This document shows positions 1 to 9,814 of a stretch of DNA of 64,000 nucleotides, in pieces. Source of the DNA: Rugalucina vietnamica (taxonomy: Eukaryota > Mollusca > Bivalvia > Lucinida > Lucinidae); contig OZ024879.1 in NCBI GenBank assembly GCA_964017185.1, positions 24,927,456 through 24,991,455 on the forward strand, in the 5' to 3' direction. How positions within the stretch are numbered: position 1 is the stretch's first letter; every line of letters begins with the position of its first letter. A program made the translations under genes and the position numbers. The notes beneath the pieces are model-generated. The model had not been told where the DNA came from. It ran no database searches and saw only the letters and a list, made by a program, of their open reading frames with translations.

Positions 1-586
1 AAACCACCCTTGAGAAGAGCAGAAAACGGAGTCGGAGTTAGCTGCTCTTTAGCATTTGAAACAAATCTCGGGCCATATACTTATAATGGGAAAAATCCCC
101 TAGGCTGCGGTGCCAGATTCCCCTAGGTGCCGTTCCTTTTTTGATTCGATTTTTGGACAAATTCTTTTATTTTGACAACAAACTATTGTGTCAATACAGA
201 AACAAATCGAACTAGGAATAATTCTATTCAAAATAAAGGCGAACTTACGAGGAAGCCGGAATATAGAAGCCCAGCAAAATGCATTTTAGGGGCGGTCCGT
301 CATTTTACACCACGATCGCAGCAAATAAATTGTCACGCACGCAAAAACATCATACTGCACTAAATCACAATGCTGGTCAAAATTTTGTGTGATCTTTTAA
401 AAGTCCCGTGCAATACTTACTCTATGCCTTTCCTGATTATTTTTGCGTGAAACTACCTTGGAAAGTAAGCAACCTTTTGTAAAAATAAATAAAAATTCTC
501 GTAGAATCCGTTGCTGATCCCGTAGGCGCCGGAAAGGGCGATTTGATCCCGTAGATTCCGTTAAGGCTACCCACCGTGATATAGAA
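1..586. other. Non-coding stretch, no gene seen
   Basis: AT-rich sequence with short GC-rich islands (around 92-140 and 500-560) that share the words CCCCTAGG and ATCCCGTAGATTCCG-like phrases but form no clear repeat. No convincing open frame or RNA is visible. Confidence 0.5.
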
Positions 587-747
587 GCCTCCGTGGCGCA
601 GTGGTTATGTCACTCACCTTGTAAACCAGGAGTCGCAAGTTCGAACCCTGGCTTCTCCAGTCTGTCAGACGAGACTATAAACCGAGGTTCTGTCTTTATA
701 TGACCTTAGCTGTTGATGGGATGTTAAACCCCAAATCAACCAACCAG
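587..747 (+). mobile_element. tRNA-derived SINE (tRNA-Thr-like head)
   Basis: The first 74 bases (587-660) resemble a tRNA. There is an A box around GTGGCGCAGTGGTTATG, an anticodon-loop sequence CTTGTAA that places TGT (Thr) in the anticodon, and a B box GTTCGAACCC. The 3' part (661-747) contains GGGATGTTAAACCCC, the tail block seen again near 35,335, 42,010, 44,635, 48,435 and 51,865. No CCA or perfect acceptor stem is present and the tail continues directly, so this is a SINE rather than a tRNA gene. Internal pol III promoter function is inferred from the A and B boxes. Confidence 0.75.
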
Positions 748-1343
748 TTATAATATTAATGTCACAGATACAAGATATACATGTTTTATATGCTTTTTCA
801 TTAAACTTAAATTAGTACTTTTAAAATCATGTAAAAATTGTATTCAACTCAATTGGTAGGATAAATTTGTCTTAAGATACGGGTGTAATGATATGCCATT
901 TTTTAGCCAAAATTTTATGTCTTCATTTTTGTAATGTTTCTTTAATTAATTTTATCAGTTCTCATTTTGCCAGATACGATGTACATGAAAACATGTTCAT
1001 AATTTTTCATCATGGCACACTATCTCTCATGAATGAAATAAGAATAGATTGCAAGTATGAAGGCTTCAGAAGTTGAGGGATAGAAGTGTCGATAGAAATA
1101 AAGACACTGATAAACTGGGTGATTATGGCAGAGCTGATGTGCCTCTTTATTATTATTCATTTTATTATAGAAGATGGCATAGGAAATCTACTTTTCTCCA
1201 CTGGATGCATAGTGCCAGTGTATTTGCTAGAGTGAATTAAGCATCTCTATTTACTTTACAATGTATTCTATACAGAAGTGATAACTCCTGTAATATTATT
1301 GTGATTTGAAATATTAATGTAAAATGTTACAATAATTGTTTTT
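748..1343. other. Non-coding stretch, no gene seen
   Basis: AT-rich sequence with only short accidental open frames. Nothing recognisable. Confidence 0.5.
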
Positions 1344-1552
1344 TATGGTGGCATATGTCTACCGGGTTGATTTTGTTTAGTTTTGACGCACCCCAACAGT
1401 AGCATGGTATGAGACATATTGATGTTGTTCAGCTTCCTAGCTGATTCAGCTAATAAAAGAACAACCCTTAAGATTTTGTTGTAGTTAAAATGTCAGATTA
1501 TAATATGAGGTGTGTTGAGGTTATTTTCTCCTGTCAGTCATATGCCACCATA
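1344..1552. mobile_element. Small TIR element (MITE-like)
   Basis: A 209-bp unit bounded by perfect 14-bp inverted termini TATGGTGGCATATG (1344-1357) and its complement (1539-1552). The interior has no coding capacity. Superfamily unknown. The termini are themselves partly palindromic (GCATATGC), so a chance inverted repeat is possible. Confidence 0.45.
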
Positions 1553-1780
1553 GTTCTCTATCTTTGTTATCACTATTCTGTAGCTGATAGACAGATATGT
1601 GAAAAATCAAGATAAAGTCAATAAAATCTTTCCAGCTAGCTTCATTTCCATTATACATATATGCCCAAGTTTCCTTTTCAAGTTCATATTAAAGCCTACT
1701 TTTAGTATTGAAAAAAATTAGGTCGAAATTACTCAAGAAAAAAAGGACTTGATGAAACAAAATGTTTTGACTGAAGGTTG

Positions 1781-4700
1781 TCACTGGACAAAGTTGATTT
1801 TTGTAATAACTCCATTCTTAAGGAAGCCATCCAGAGCCTTATATTGAAAGAATTCCTCAATACATTCCATATCCTTGTCTGACTGTAGTAGCCCCCAGAT
1901 AAATGGTGTTCCCGGTAGAGTCGGGTCTCCGCTGTCTGACTGTAGTAGCCCCCAGATAAATGGTGTTCCCCGTAGAGTCTGGTCTCCGCTGTCTGACTGT
2001 AGTAGCCCCCAGATAAATGGTGTTCCCTGTAGAGTCTGGTCTCCGCTGTCTGACTGTAGTAGCCCCCAGATAAATGGTGTTCCCGGTAGAGTCTGGTCTC
2101 CGCTGTCTGACTGTAGTAGCCCCCAGATAAATGGTGTTCCCGGTAGAGTCTGGTCTCCGCTGTCTGACTGTAGTAGCCCCCAGATAAATGGTGTTCCCCG
2201 TAGAGTCTGGTCTCCGCTGTCTGACTGTAGTAGCCCCCAGATAAATGGTGTTCCCGGTAGAGTCGGGTCTCCGCTGTCTGACTGTAGTAGCCCCCAGATA
2301 AATGGTGTTCCCCGTAGAGTCTGGTCTCCGCTGTCTGACTGTAGTAGCCCCCAGATAAATGGTGTTCCCTGTAGAGTCTGGTCTCCGCTGTCTGACTGTA
2401 GTAGCCCCCAGATAAATGGTGTTCCCCGTAGAGTCTGGTCTCCGCTGTCTGACTGTAGTAGCCCCCAGATAAATGGTGTTCCCCGTAGAGTCTGGTCTCC
2501 GCTGTCTGACTGTAGTAGCCCCCAGATAAATGGTGTTCCCGGTAGAGTCGGGTCTCCGCTGTCTGACTGTAGTAGCCCCCAGATAAATGGTGTTCCCCGT
2601 AGAGTCTGGTCTCCGCTGTCTGACTGTAGTAGCCCCCAGATAAATGGTGTTCCCGGTAGAGTCTGGTCTCCGCTGTCTGACTGTAGTAGCCCCCAGATAA
2701 ATGGTGTTCCCGGTAGAGTCGGGTCTCCGCTGTCTGACTGTAGTAGCCCCCAGATAAATGGTGTTCCCGGTAGAGTCTGGTCTCCGCTGTCTGACTGTAG
2801 TAGCCCCCAGATAAATGGTGTTCCCCGTAGAGTCTGGTCTCCGCTGTCTGACTGTAGTAGCCCCCAGATAAATGGTGTTCCCTGTAGAGTCGGGTCTCCG
2901 CTGTCTGACTGTAGTAGCCCCCAGACAAATTGTGTTCCCTGTAGAGTCTGGTCTCGGCTGTCTGACTGTAGTAGCCCCCAGATAAATGGTGTTCCCTGTA
3001 GAGTCTGGTCTCCGCTGTCTGACTGTAGTAGCCCCCAGATAAATGGTGTTCCCTGTAGAGTCTGGTCTCCGCTGTCTGACTGTAGTAGCCCCCAGATAAA
3101 TGGTGTTCCCGGTAGAGTCTGGTCTCCGCTGTCTGACTGTAGTAGCCCCCAGATAAATGGTGTTCCCCGTAGAGTCTGGTCTCCGCTGTCTGACTGTAGT
3201 AGCCCCCAGATAAATGGTGTTCCCTGTAGAGTCGGGTCTCCGCTGTCTGACTGTAGTAGCCCCCAGATAAATGGTGTTCCCCGTAGAGTCGGGTCTCCGC
3301 TGTCTGACTGTAGTAGCCCCCAGATAAATGGTGTTCCCCCTAGAGTCTGGTCTCCGCTGTCTGACTGTAGTAGCCCCCAGATAAATGGTGTTCCCGGTAG
3401 AGTCTGGTCTCCGCTGTCTGACTGTAGTAGCCCCCAGATAAATGGTGTTCCCTGTAGAGTCTGGTCTCCGCTGTCTGACTGTAGTAGCCCCCAGATAAAT
3501 GGTGTTCCCTGTAGAGTCTGGTCTCCGCTGTCTGACTGTAGTAGCCCCCAGATAAATGGTGTTCCCCGTAGAGTCTGGTCTCCGCTGTCTGACTGTAGTA
3601 GCCCCCAGATAAATGGTGTTCCCTGTAGAGTCTGGTCTCCGCTGTCTGACTGTAGTAGCCCCCAGATAAATGGTGTTCCCCGTAGAGTCTGGTCTCCGCT
3701 GTCTGACTGTAGTAGCCCCCAGATAAATTGTGTTCCCGGTAGAGTCTGGTCTCCGCTGTCTGACTGTAGTAGCCCCCAGATAAATGGTGTTCCCGGTAGA
3801 GTCTGGTCTCCGCTGTCTGACTGTAGTAGCCCCCAGATAAATGGTGTTCCCTGTAGAGTCTGGTCTCCGCTGTCTGACTGTAGTAGCCCCCAGATAAATG
3901 GTGTTCCCTGTAGAGTCTGGTCTCCGCTGTCTGACTGTAGTAGCCCCCAGATAAATGGTGTTCCCTGTAGAGTCTGGTCTCCGCTGTCTGACTGTAGTAG
4001 CCCCCAGATAAATGGTGTTCCCCGTAGAGTCGGGTCTCCGCTGTCTGACTGTAGTAGCCCCCAGATAAATGGTGTTCCCCGTAGAGTCTGGTCTCCGCTG
4101 TCTGACTGTAGTAGCCCCCAGATAAATGGTGTTCCCTGTAGAGTCTGGTCTCCGCTGTCTGACTGTAGTAGCCCCCAGATAAATGGTGTTCCCTGTAGAG
4201 TCTGGTCTCCGCTGTCTGACTGTAGTAGCCCCCAGATAAATGGTGTTCCCGGTAGAGTCTGGTCTCCGCTGTCTGACTGTAGTAGCCCCCAGATAAATGG
4301 TGTTCCCGGTAGAGTCTGGTCTCCGCTGTCTGACTGTAGTAGCCCCCAGATAAATGGTGTTCCCCGTAGAGTCTGGTCTCCGCTGTCTGACTGTAGTAGC
4401 CCCCAGATAAATGGTGTTCCCGGTAGAGTCTGGTCTCCGCTGTCTGACTCGAGTAGCCCCCAGATAAATGGTGTTCCCGGTAGAGTCTGGTCTCCGCTGT
4501 CTGACTGTAGTAGCCCCCAGATAAATGGTGTTCCCGGTAGAGTCTGGTCTCCGCTGTCTGACTGTAGTAGCCCCCAGATAAATGGTGTTCCCGGTAGAGT
4601 CTGGTCTCCGCTGTCTGACTGTAGTAGCCCCCAGATAAATGGTGTTCCCCGTAGAGTCTGGTCTCCGCTGTCTGACTGTAGTAGCCCCCAGATAAATGGT

Positions 4701-6218
4701 GTTCCCCGTAGAGTCTGGTCTCCGCTGTCTGACTGTAGTAGCCCCCAGATAAATGGTGTTCCCGGTAGAGTCTGGTCTCCGCTGTCTGACTGTAGTAGCC
4801 CCCAGATAAATGGTGTTCCCGATAGAGTCTGGTCTCCGCTGTCTGACTGTAGTAGCCCCCAGATAAATGGTGTTCCCCGTAGAGTCTGGTCTCCGCTGTC
4901 TGACTGTAGTAGCCCCCAGATAAATGGTGTTCCCGGTAGAGTCTGGTCTCCGCTGTCTGACTGTAGTAGCCCCCAGATAAATGGTGTTCCCCGTAGAGTC
5001 TGGTCTCCGCTGTCTGACTGTAGTAGCCCCCAGATAAATGGTGTTCCCCGTAGAGTCTGGTCTCCGCTGTCTGACTGTAGTAGCCCCCAGATAAATGGTG
5101 TTCCCGGTAGAGTCTGGTCTCCGCTGTCTGACTGTAGTAGCCCCCAGATAAATGGTGTTCCCCATAGAGTCTGGTCTCCGCTGTCTGACTGTAGTAGCCC
5201 CCAGATAAATGGTGTTCCCGGTAGAGTCTGGTCTCCGCTGTCTGACTGTAGTAGCCCCCAGATAAATGTTGTTCCCCGTAGAGTCTGGTCTCCGCTGTCT
5301 GACTGTAGTAGCCCCCAGATAAATGGTGTTCCCTGTAGAGTCTGGTCTCTGCTGTCTGACTGTAGTAGCCCCCAGATAAATGGTGTTCCCGGTAGAGTCT
5401 GGTCTCCGCTGTCTGACTGTAGTAGCCCCCAGATAAATGGTGTTCCCCGTAGAGTCTGGTCTCCGCTGTCTGACTGTAGTAGCCCCCAGATAAAAGGTGT
5501 TCCCCGTAGAGTCTGGTCTCCGCTGTCTGACTGTAGTAGCCCCCAGATAAATGGTGTTCCTGGTAGAGTCTGGTGTCCGCTGTCTGACTGTAGTAGCCCC
5601 CAGATAAATGGTGTTCCCTGTAGAGTCGGGTCTCCGCTGTCTGACTGTAGTAGCCCCCAGATAAATGGTGTTCGCGGTAGAGTCTGGTCTCCGCTGTCTG
5701 ACTGTAGTAGCCCCCAGATAAATGGTGTTCCCCGTAGAGTCTGGTCTCCGCTGTCTGACTGTAGTAGCCCCCAGATAAATGGTGTTCCCGGTAGAGTCGG
5801 GTCTCCGCTGTCTGACTGTAGTAGCCCCCAGATAAATGGTGTTCCCGGTAGAGTCGGGTCTCCGCTGTCTGACTGTAGTAGCCCCTAGATAAATGGTGTT
5901 CCCCGTAGAGTCTGGTCTCCGCTGTCTGACTGTAGTAGCCCCCAGATAAATGGTGTTCCCTGTAGAGTCTGGTCTCCTGACTGTAGTAGCCCCCAGATAA
6001 ATGGTGTTCCCGGTCGAGTCGGGTCTCCGCTGAATCTCATCTTTACTGTGTAGTAGGCATAGAAACAGGCATAGTGACCGTCCTCACTGCTCTTACCAAA
6101 ACAGACCATACAGTAGCCCACTGCCAGGTCAGCACCTGTATTGTGTTTGTCATCAGTATAACAGGGCTTTCCTCAGACTGGAGCTGCTGCAGTTTCTGTC
6201 GAAGTCTTTCACTTATAC
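1781..6218 (-). pseudogene. Broken paralogue of the 9815-11025 gene, with a VNTR inside its last exon
   Basis: On the minus strand an exon starts after a splice-like acceptor (TTTTAG, 6219-6220) and encodes GISERLRQKLQQ, matching GVDNEWREKLEG of the downstream paralogue. After an apparent 1-bp frameshift near 6170 it encodes TDDKHNTGADLAVGY and SSEDGHYACFYAYYTVKMRF, which align with LDDLKHYQGDSKLEYG and SDDRAHYSCIYGWYSADVRF. It then enters about 72 units of 19 codons (SGDQTLRGTPFIWGLLQSD). After the array the same frame continues as KDMECIEEFFQYKALDGFLK and NGVITKINFVQ, ending at TGA 1781-1783. This matches RYRALDGFLKNGIIHRINFVA of the paralogue. A TAG at 5882-5884 (TGG to TAG in one unit) interrupts the frame. 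The remaining units stay in frame because every unit is a multiple of 3. The exon homologous to 10875-11025 was not found upstream. Function unknown. The frameshift and stop make it look like a pseudogene, although assembly error in the array is possible. Confidence 0.7.
1877..6010. repeat. 57-bp minisatellite, about 72 tandem copies
   Basis: Units are 57 bp with very high identity and almost no length change. The one visible exception, near 5974, lost 6 bp and so stays in frame. Most variation falls on two positions: the codon read as CGG/CCG/CAG (Arg/Pro/Gln) and the codon read as CAG/CCG (Gln/Pro) on the minus strand. The array lies inside a coding exon. Because 57 is 3x19 and stops are rare, long frames are also open on the plus strand and in the other minus frames, but only the GTPFIWGLLQS frame joins homologous flanking protein sequence on both sides. 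Confidence 0.95.
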
Positions 6219-6591
6219 CTAAAACAACAAATCAGCCAACTTACAACAGCTGATTTTGATTTTTCATGTAAAATTTGAAGGGAGGGGGGCTTTTACTGAA
6301 CCCTCATGGCACAAGTGTCTGAAAACCACTGTTCTTCAGCTTATTTTCATTGATAATTTGATCATCACTGTGTTGCTACTGTACCTTCAGGACCTCTGTA
6401 ACAGAGCTGTGTTGTCGTGAAAACAAATGGCTAGGAACTCATGTTGGTATTTTATCGGTAAACAATTTGGTTCAAATGAGACCAGCATTCTTACGATTGA
6501 TGTGAGAGTCTGTATACATAAAGCATCAGGATTTAGCAAGTAATCAAAAGGAAATTGACATACATGTAATATGATGCATATTGTAGAAAGG
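6219..6591. other. Presumed intron of the VNTR gene copy, no feature seen
   Basis: Lies immediately upstream (minus strand) of the exon acceptor. A G-run near 6281-6290 is the only notable item. No exon matching 10875-11025 was found here. Confidence 0.4.
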
Positions 6592-7143
6592 TACAAGTAG
6601 GCAAAGATCAGGAAAAGGTGCAATCAGAAAAAGATTCCCACTCCAAAAACCGAGGTGGGAAAAAACCAAACTAACAATCAGGTACTTATATCATGAAACA
6701 TATCGTAAGCCGAATGAGCAGCTATTTTCCCAATAGGTGGCCACTCAGTTACCTTAACTTAACTAAAAATATGAAAACATACATAAGGCGCCAACAGCAC
6801 AAAAAAATTTTTACACACCAAGACATAAAACAAAAAGAACCACCACAGAAGTATCGACTTGGAACGATCAGCAACACAAAGTTACTGGCGGGCTTAAACC
6901 GGTTTTACATGGCCATAACCTCACCCTCAGCTTCTGCAGTGGTTCATAACATTTAGTTAGTTATTCGGTCCTTGTGGTGAATCTCTAACTAGTCAATGAA
7001 TCATCAAGAACAAACAAATAAATCATGATAAACATCCTGGTGAATCAAAACCCAGGACTCACAGACTGAGTAAGCTGCCCGACGATGGAGATCCCTGGGC
7101 GCCGAATAACCTACTAACTCCGGAGCAAAAGAAAAACACCAGT
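6592..7143 (-). mobile_element. Dispersed repeat family D, copy 1
   Basis: About 550 bp that is nearly identical, in inverted orientation, to 21,372-21,930. In the minus orientation it ends in TTGCCTACTTGTACCTT, an end also seen near 35,085, 46,370 and 60,480. A related block (GAGCAGCTATTTCACTAAAGG) is at 34,735. It has no coding content. It may be a SINE-like or other non-autonomous repeat of unknown class. Confidence 0.7.
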
Positions 7144-7768
7144 AGAGTAGTTTTTGCACCAGTCATTTGTGCACCCCTAAGGCCGGGATAGCAGGGACAT
7201 AGCGGAGCTAAAGTGCTAGGCTTTAACCTCTAATGAGTCCTTGCAGTGCCGGGGATTTGCGGGGAGTTGCATTTTCTGCCAGATGCGAGGTCACATTCAT
7301 TCAAATTAGATATTTATGGTATTTTGAACACTTTATTACTTTTATGGTACTTATTCAATCTGCAAATTTATGCATCTTAACATTTCCGTACATAAATTCA
7401 AGCCTCTTTTCTCATTCTGTTTCTACAACAACTCCCACATTTTAGCAGAGATTTTGCCACTAATCTGGCCCCGCAGTGACGGGCTTTTAGCCGGGCTTTA
7501 AAAACTGAAGCTCCATTATTCCCCGGTCCAAGGGGAGCCGAGGATACAAATGACTGGTGCATTAATGGTAGGTAATGATAAACAAACTACAGGTCAGGCA
7601 CCAGATATTTAATTCAGTGAAAAGACTAGGCAAAGACATATGATCAAGTGCCAAGAAATACAGTATAGAGTGCATTGCCTGCATAAGTGCCAGCAAGCTG
7701 GCTGACTGCTTTTTTCAATGTTTTTCTTGCCGTTTCTTAATTTAAAATAGTTATGACATGTACATATA
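7144..7768. other. Non-coding stretch, no gene seen
   Basis: Contains GC-rich phrases such as GCAGTGCCGGGGATTTGCGGGG (7244 on, abridged) but no repeat partner or frame that I can support. Confidence 0.4.
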
Positions 7769-8716
7769 TATATACACATGGAAATAAGTTAGGGAACACC
7801 TGTAATAATTTGACTACCAACATAAGACTGTATATATCCTTCTTTGCAAAAATTATGAAGAATACTTTGACAATTTGTCAGAATCTGTAGTCTCCAAAGT
7901 TGCTTCTATGTGAAAATGGTTAGCATCAGACATAAACTGCGGCGGAGAGCGGCCATCTTAGATTCAGAAAATGTTTGCTAAATTTAAGAAACGCCCTGCT
8001 TGTCTTTGCGATAACTTCATTATTTGAACTCTTGTTGTCTTAATTTTTCGTAAGCATAAAGCTGAGACATTGTTTGTGGAACATTGATCATAAATTCTTT
8101 ATTTTCTGACCGACTGTCGGCGGTAGGCCCATACTTTTCCGGGGTTAGGTTTCATGTCCACGTTTTGTTCTTTGGGTATACATTTTGCAGGTTCAAAATG
8201 TTGGGCCAGATATTCGATATGACCCTTTAGGAATGTAAACATGTACGTTCTGGTTATAGTGCCCTAGCGGAATTATTCTTTTACGGCTTTATTTGCAAAA
8301 TATCCAAGAATTTTGCTTTCCATAGAAATCAATGCAAACTGTAGATTTTGTATGATTAGTTGGTTTGGAGATGAAGCATGGAGATTTAGGTACGAAGTCG
8401 TTTATTCTTTCAAAACGATCAGATTCAACATTTTATTCCTGTTTTGCTTTCAAAAACTGAGTTTTGCGGAGTGCAGAAGCAAAAAGGCAAACTTATATTC
8501 ATTAAAAGTGAATTTTTTCGCATATGACATATTGTATCTTCCGTAGCACAACGACAAAATGTTGTGAATTTCCATAAATTGGTCTGTAGCTAGGCCAAGG
8601 TATGAAATATATGTGATAAAAATTTCAGTATCGCCAGAAAAAAGGAAAATGGATTTTTTCAAACTTTCCCAAAGGGCTAAAAGTGTTCCCTAACTTATTT
8701 CTATGTGTATATATAT
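7769..8716 (+). mobile_element. Tc1/mariner-like non-autonomous element, copy A
   Basis: About 0.94 kb bounded by inverted termini CATGGAAATAAGTTAGGGA / GTGTTCCCTAACTTATTTC with TATA-rich flanks, so a TA target site is plausible. The interior matches 11,220-12,156 in the opposite orientation at high identity, including a GCGGCGGAGAGCGGCCATCTT block. No transposase motif is seen in the short open frames. Assignment to Tc1/mariner rests on the TA-rich flanks and TIR style only. Confidence 0.65.
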
Positions 8717-8839
8717 AGAATATACAAGACAAAGCGGAAACACATTGGTAAAACTGGTCTGGTCAGAATTTTATTAAGGTGAAAATGATGTTTTCACTGT
8801 TGCTAGGGTCAAAACTCTAAGAATACCGGTGATAAGCAT

Positions 8840-9027
8840 TAAGTTTGTCACAGGCTTTGATCGATTAGCATACTGTAGATAAACCTTAAGTTTGTCACAG
8901 GCTTTGATCGATTAGCATACTGTAGATAAACCTTAAGTTTGTCACAGGCTTTGATCGATTAGCATACTGTAGATAAACCTTAAGTTTGTCACAGGCTTTG
9001 ATCGATTAGCATACTGTAGATAAACCT
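8840..9027. repeat. 47-bp direct repeat, 4 copies
   Basis: Four essentially identical tandem units at 8840, 8887, 8934 and 8981, each starting TAAGTTTGTCACAGGC. Each unit contains ATCGAT. No coding sense. Confidence 0.95.
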
Positions 9028-9128
9028 TACATGTGAAAAATTTACCAGTGAAGATTTTCCAAAGAGACAAGTCACAAGTAAACATCACATGAGTGTCATA
9101 TAATGCCATTACATCAGCTTGCAACATA

Positions 9129-9364
9129 TGAGCCGCATCGTAGGAAAACCAACAATGTGGTTTCCAAACAGGTCTGACACAAACCGGACTGTACAAGCAC
9201 AGAAGATGGCTAGAGATTGGAAATTTTGGATTTAGAAGGTAGAGGAATTGTAGTATCCATGTAGCGAAAACAAAGGCGCTAATCAGCTTCGCGGTTACCG
9301 CGAAGCTGATCTGCGCCTTTGTTTTGGCATATGCAGATTGTTGGTTTTCCCATGAGGCGGCTCA
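9129..9364. mobile_element. MITE family T (TGAGCCGC termini, internal hairpin), copy 1
   Basis: Bounded by TGAGCCGCATCG and an inverted GCGGCTCA end. The middle is a perfect-looking stem built on AACAAAGGCGC and AGCTTCGCGGT, which would fold into a long hairpin. Related copies lie at 13,779, 16,780, 18,647 and 55,166. Translating this element gives the recurring spurious peptide GADQLR...DQRLCFRY, so short frames over these copies are not genes. Confidence 0.8.
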
Positions 9365-9814
9365 TATGATTGGCTTTTTACTTAACCTTGCATGCACATT
9401 TGAATTGCAATTGAGCTTTTATATTGCAAAATTTGCTCTACTGTTTTACATTCTGATTGAAAACTTAATATTCATTTATGCCATACTTGTAAAAACAAAA
9501 ATGAAAGGGGAGCATAATGCTAATTATCTCTGATCTAAAATAGACATAATAATTATAAAACAACTGTTCGGATCTGTTGACACGAAACTGTTGATATGAA
9601 ACTGATGAATACTTCTGGAGACTGGTATATAAACGTACGGAGGTTCTGAGCGACATAACAAAAACTACATGGTAGCTATTATGAAAGTGTTATTAAGAAA
9701 AAGACAAGCAGGTTCATGAGGTCATGTAATTATTTTCTAGAGCATATGAAGAGTCCTGCATATTGTCTGGACATAAAGGCCGTTACATCTATTGATCAGT
9801 TTGCTGCTGAGAGT
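9365..9814. other. Presumed 3' flank of the 9815-11025 gene
   Basis: AT-rich sequence just downstream (minus strand) of the TAG stop at 9815-9817. No clear AATAAA signal or repeat was identified. Confidence 0.35.

Noticed and set aside
587-660. Functional tRNA-Thr gene
   Set aside because: The acceptor stem is imperfect and the sequence runs straight into a SINE tail block shared by other copies.
1875-5888. 1337-residue plus-strand frame and 1102- and 399-residue minus-strand frames
   Set aside because: Shadows of the 57-bp array (3x19 codons). Only the minus frame GTPFIWGLLQS connects to homologous flanking sequence.
1877-6010. CRISPR array
   Set aside because: Units are contiguous 57-bp copies without unique spacers, and they read in frame within an exon.
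7769-8716. Coding mariner transposase
   Set aside because: Only short frames without a D,D(34)D or D,D(34)E-like arrangement.
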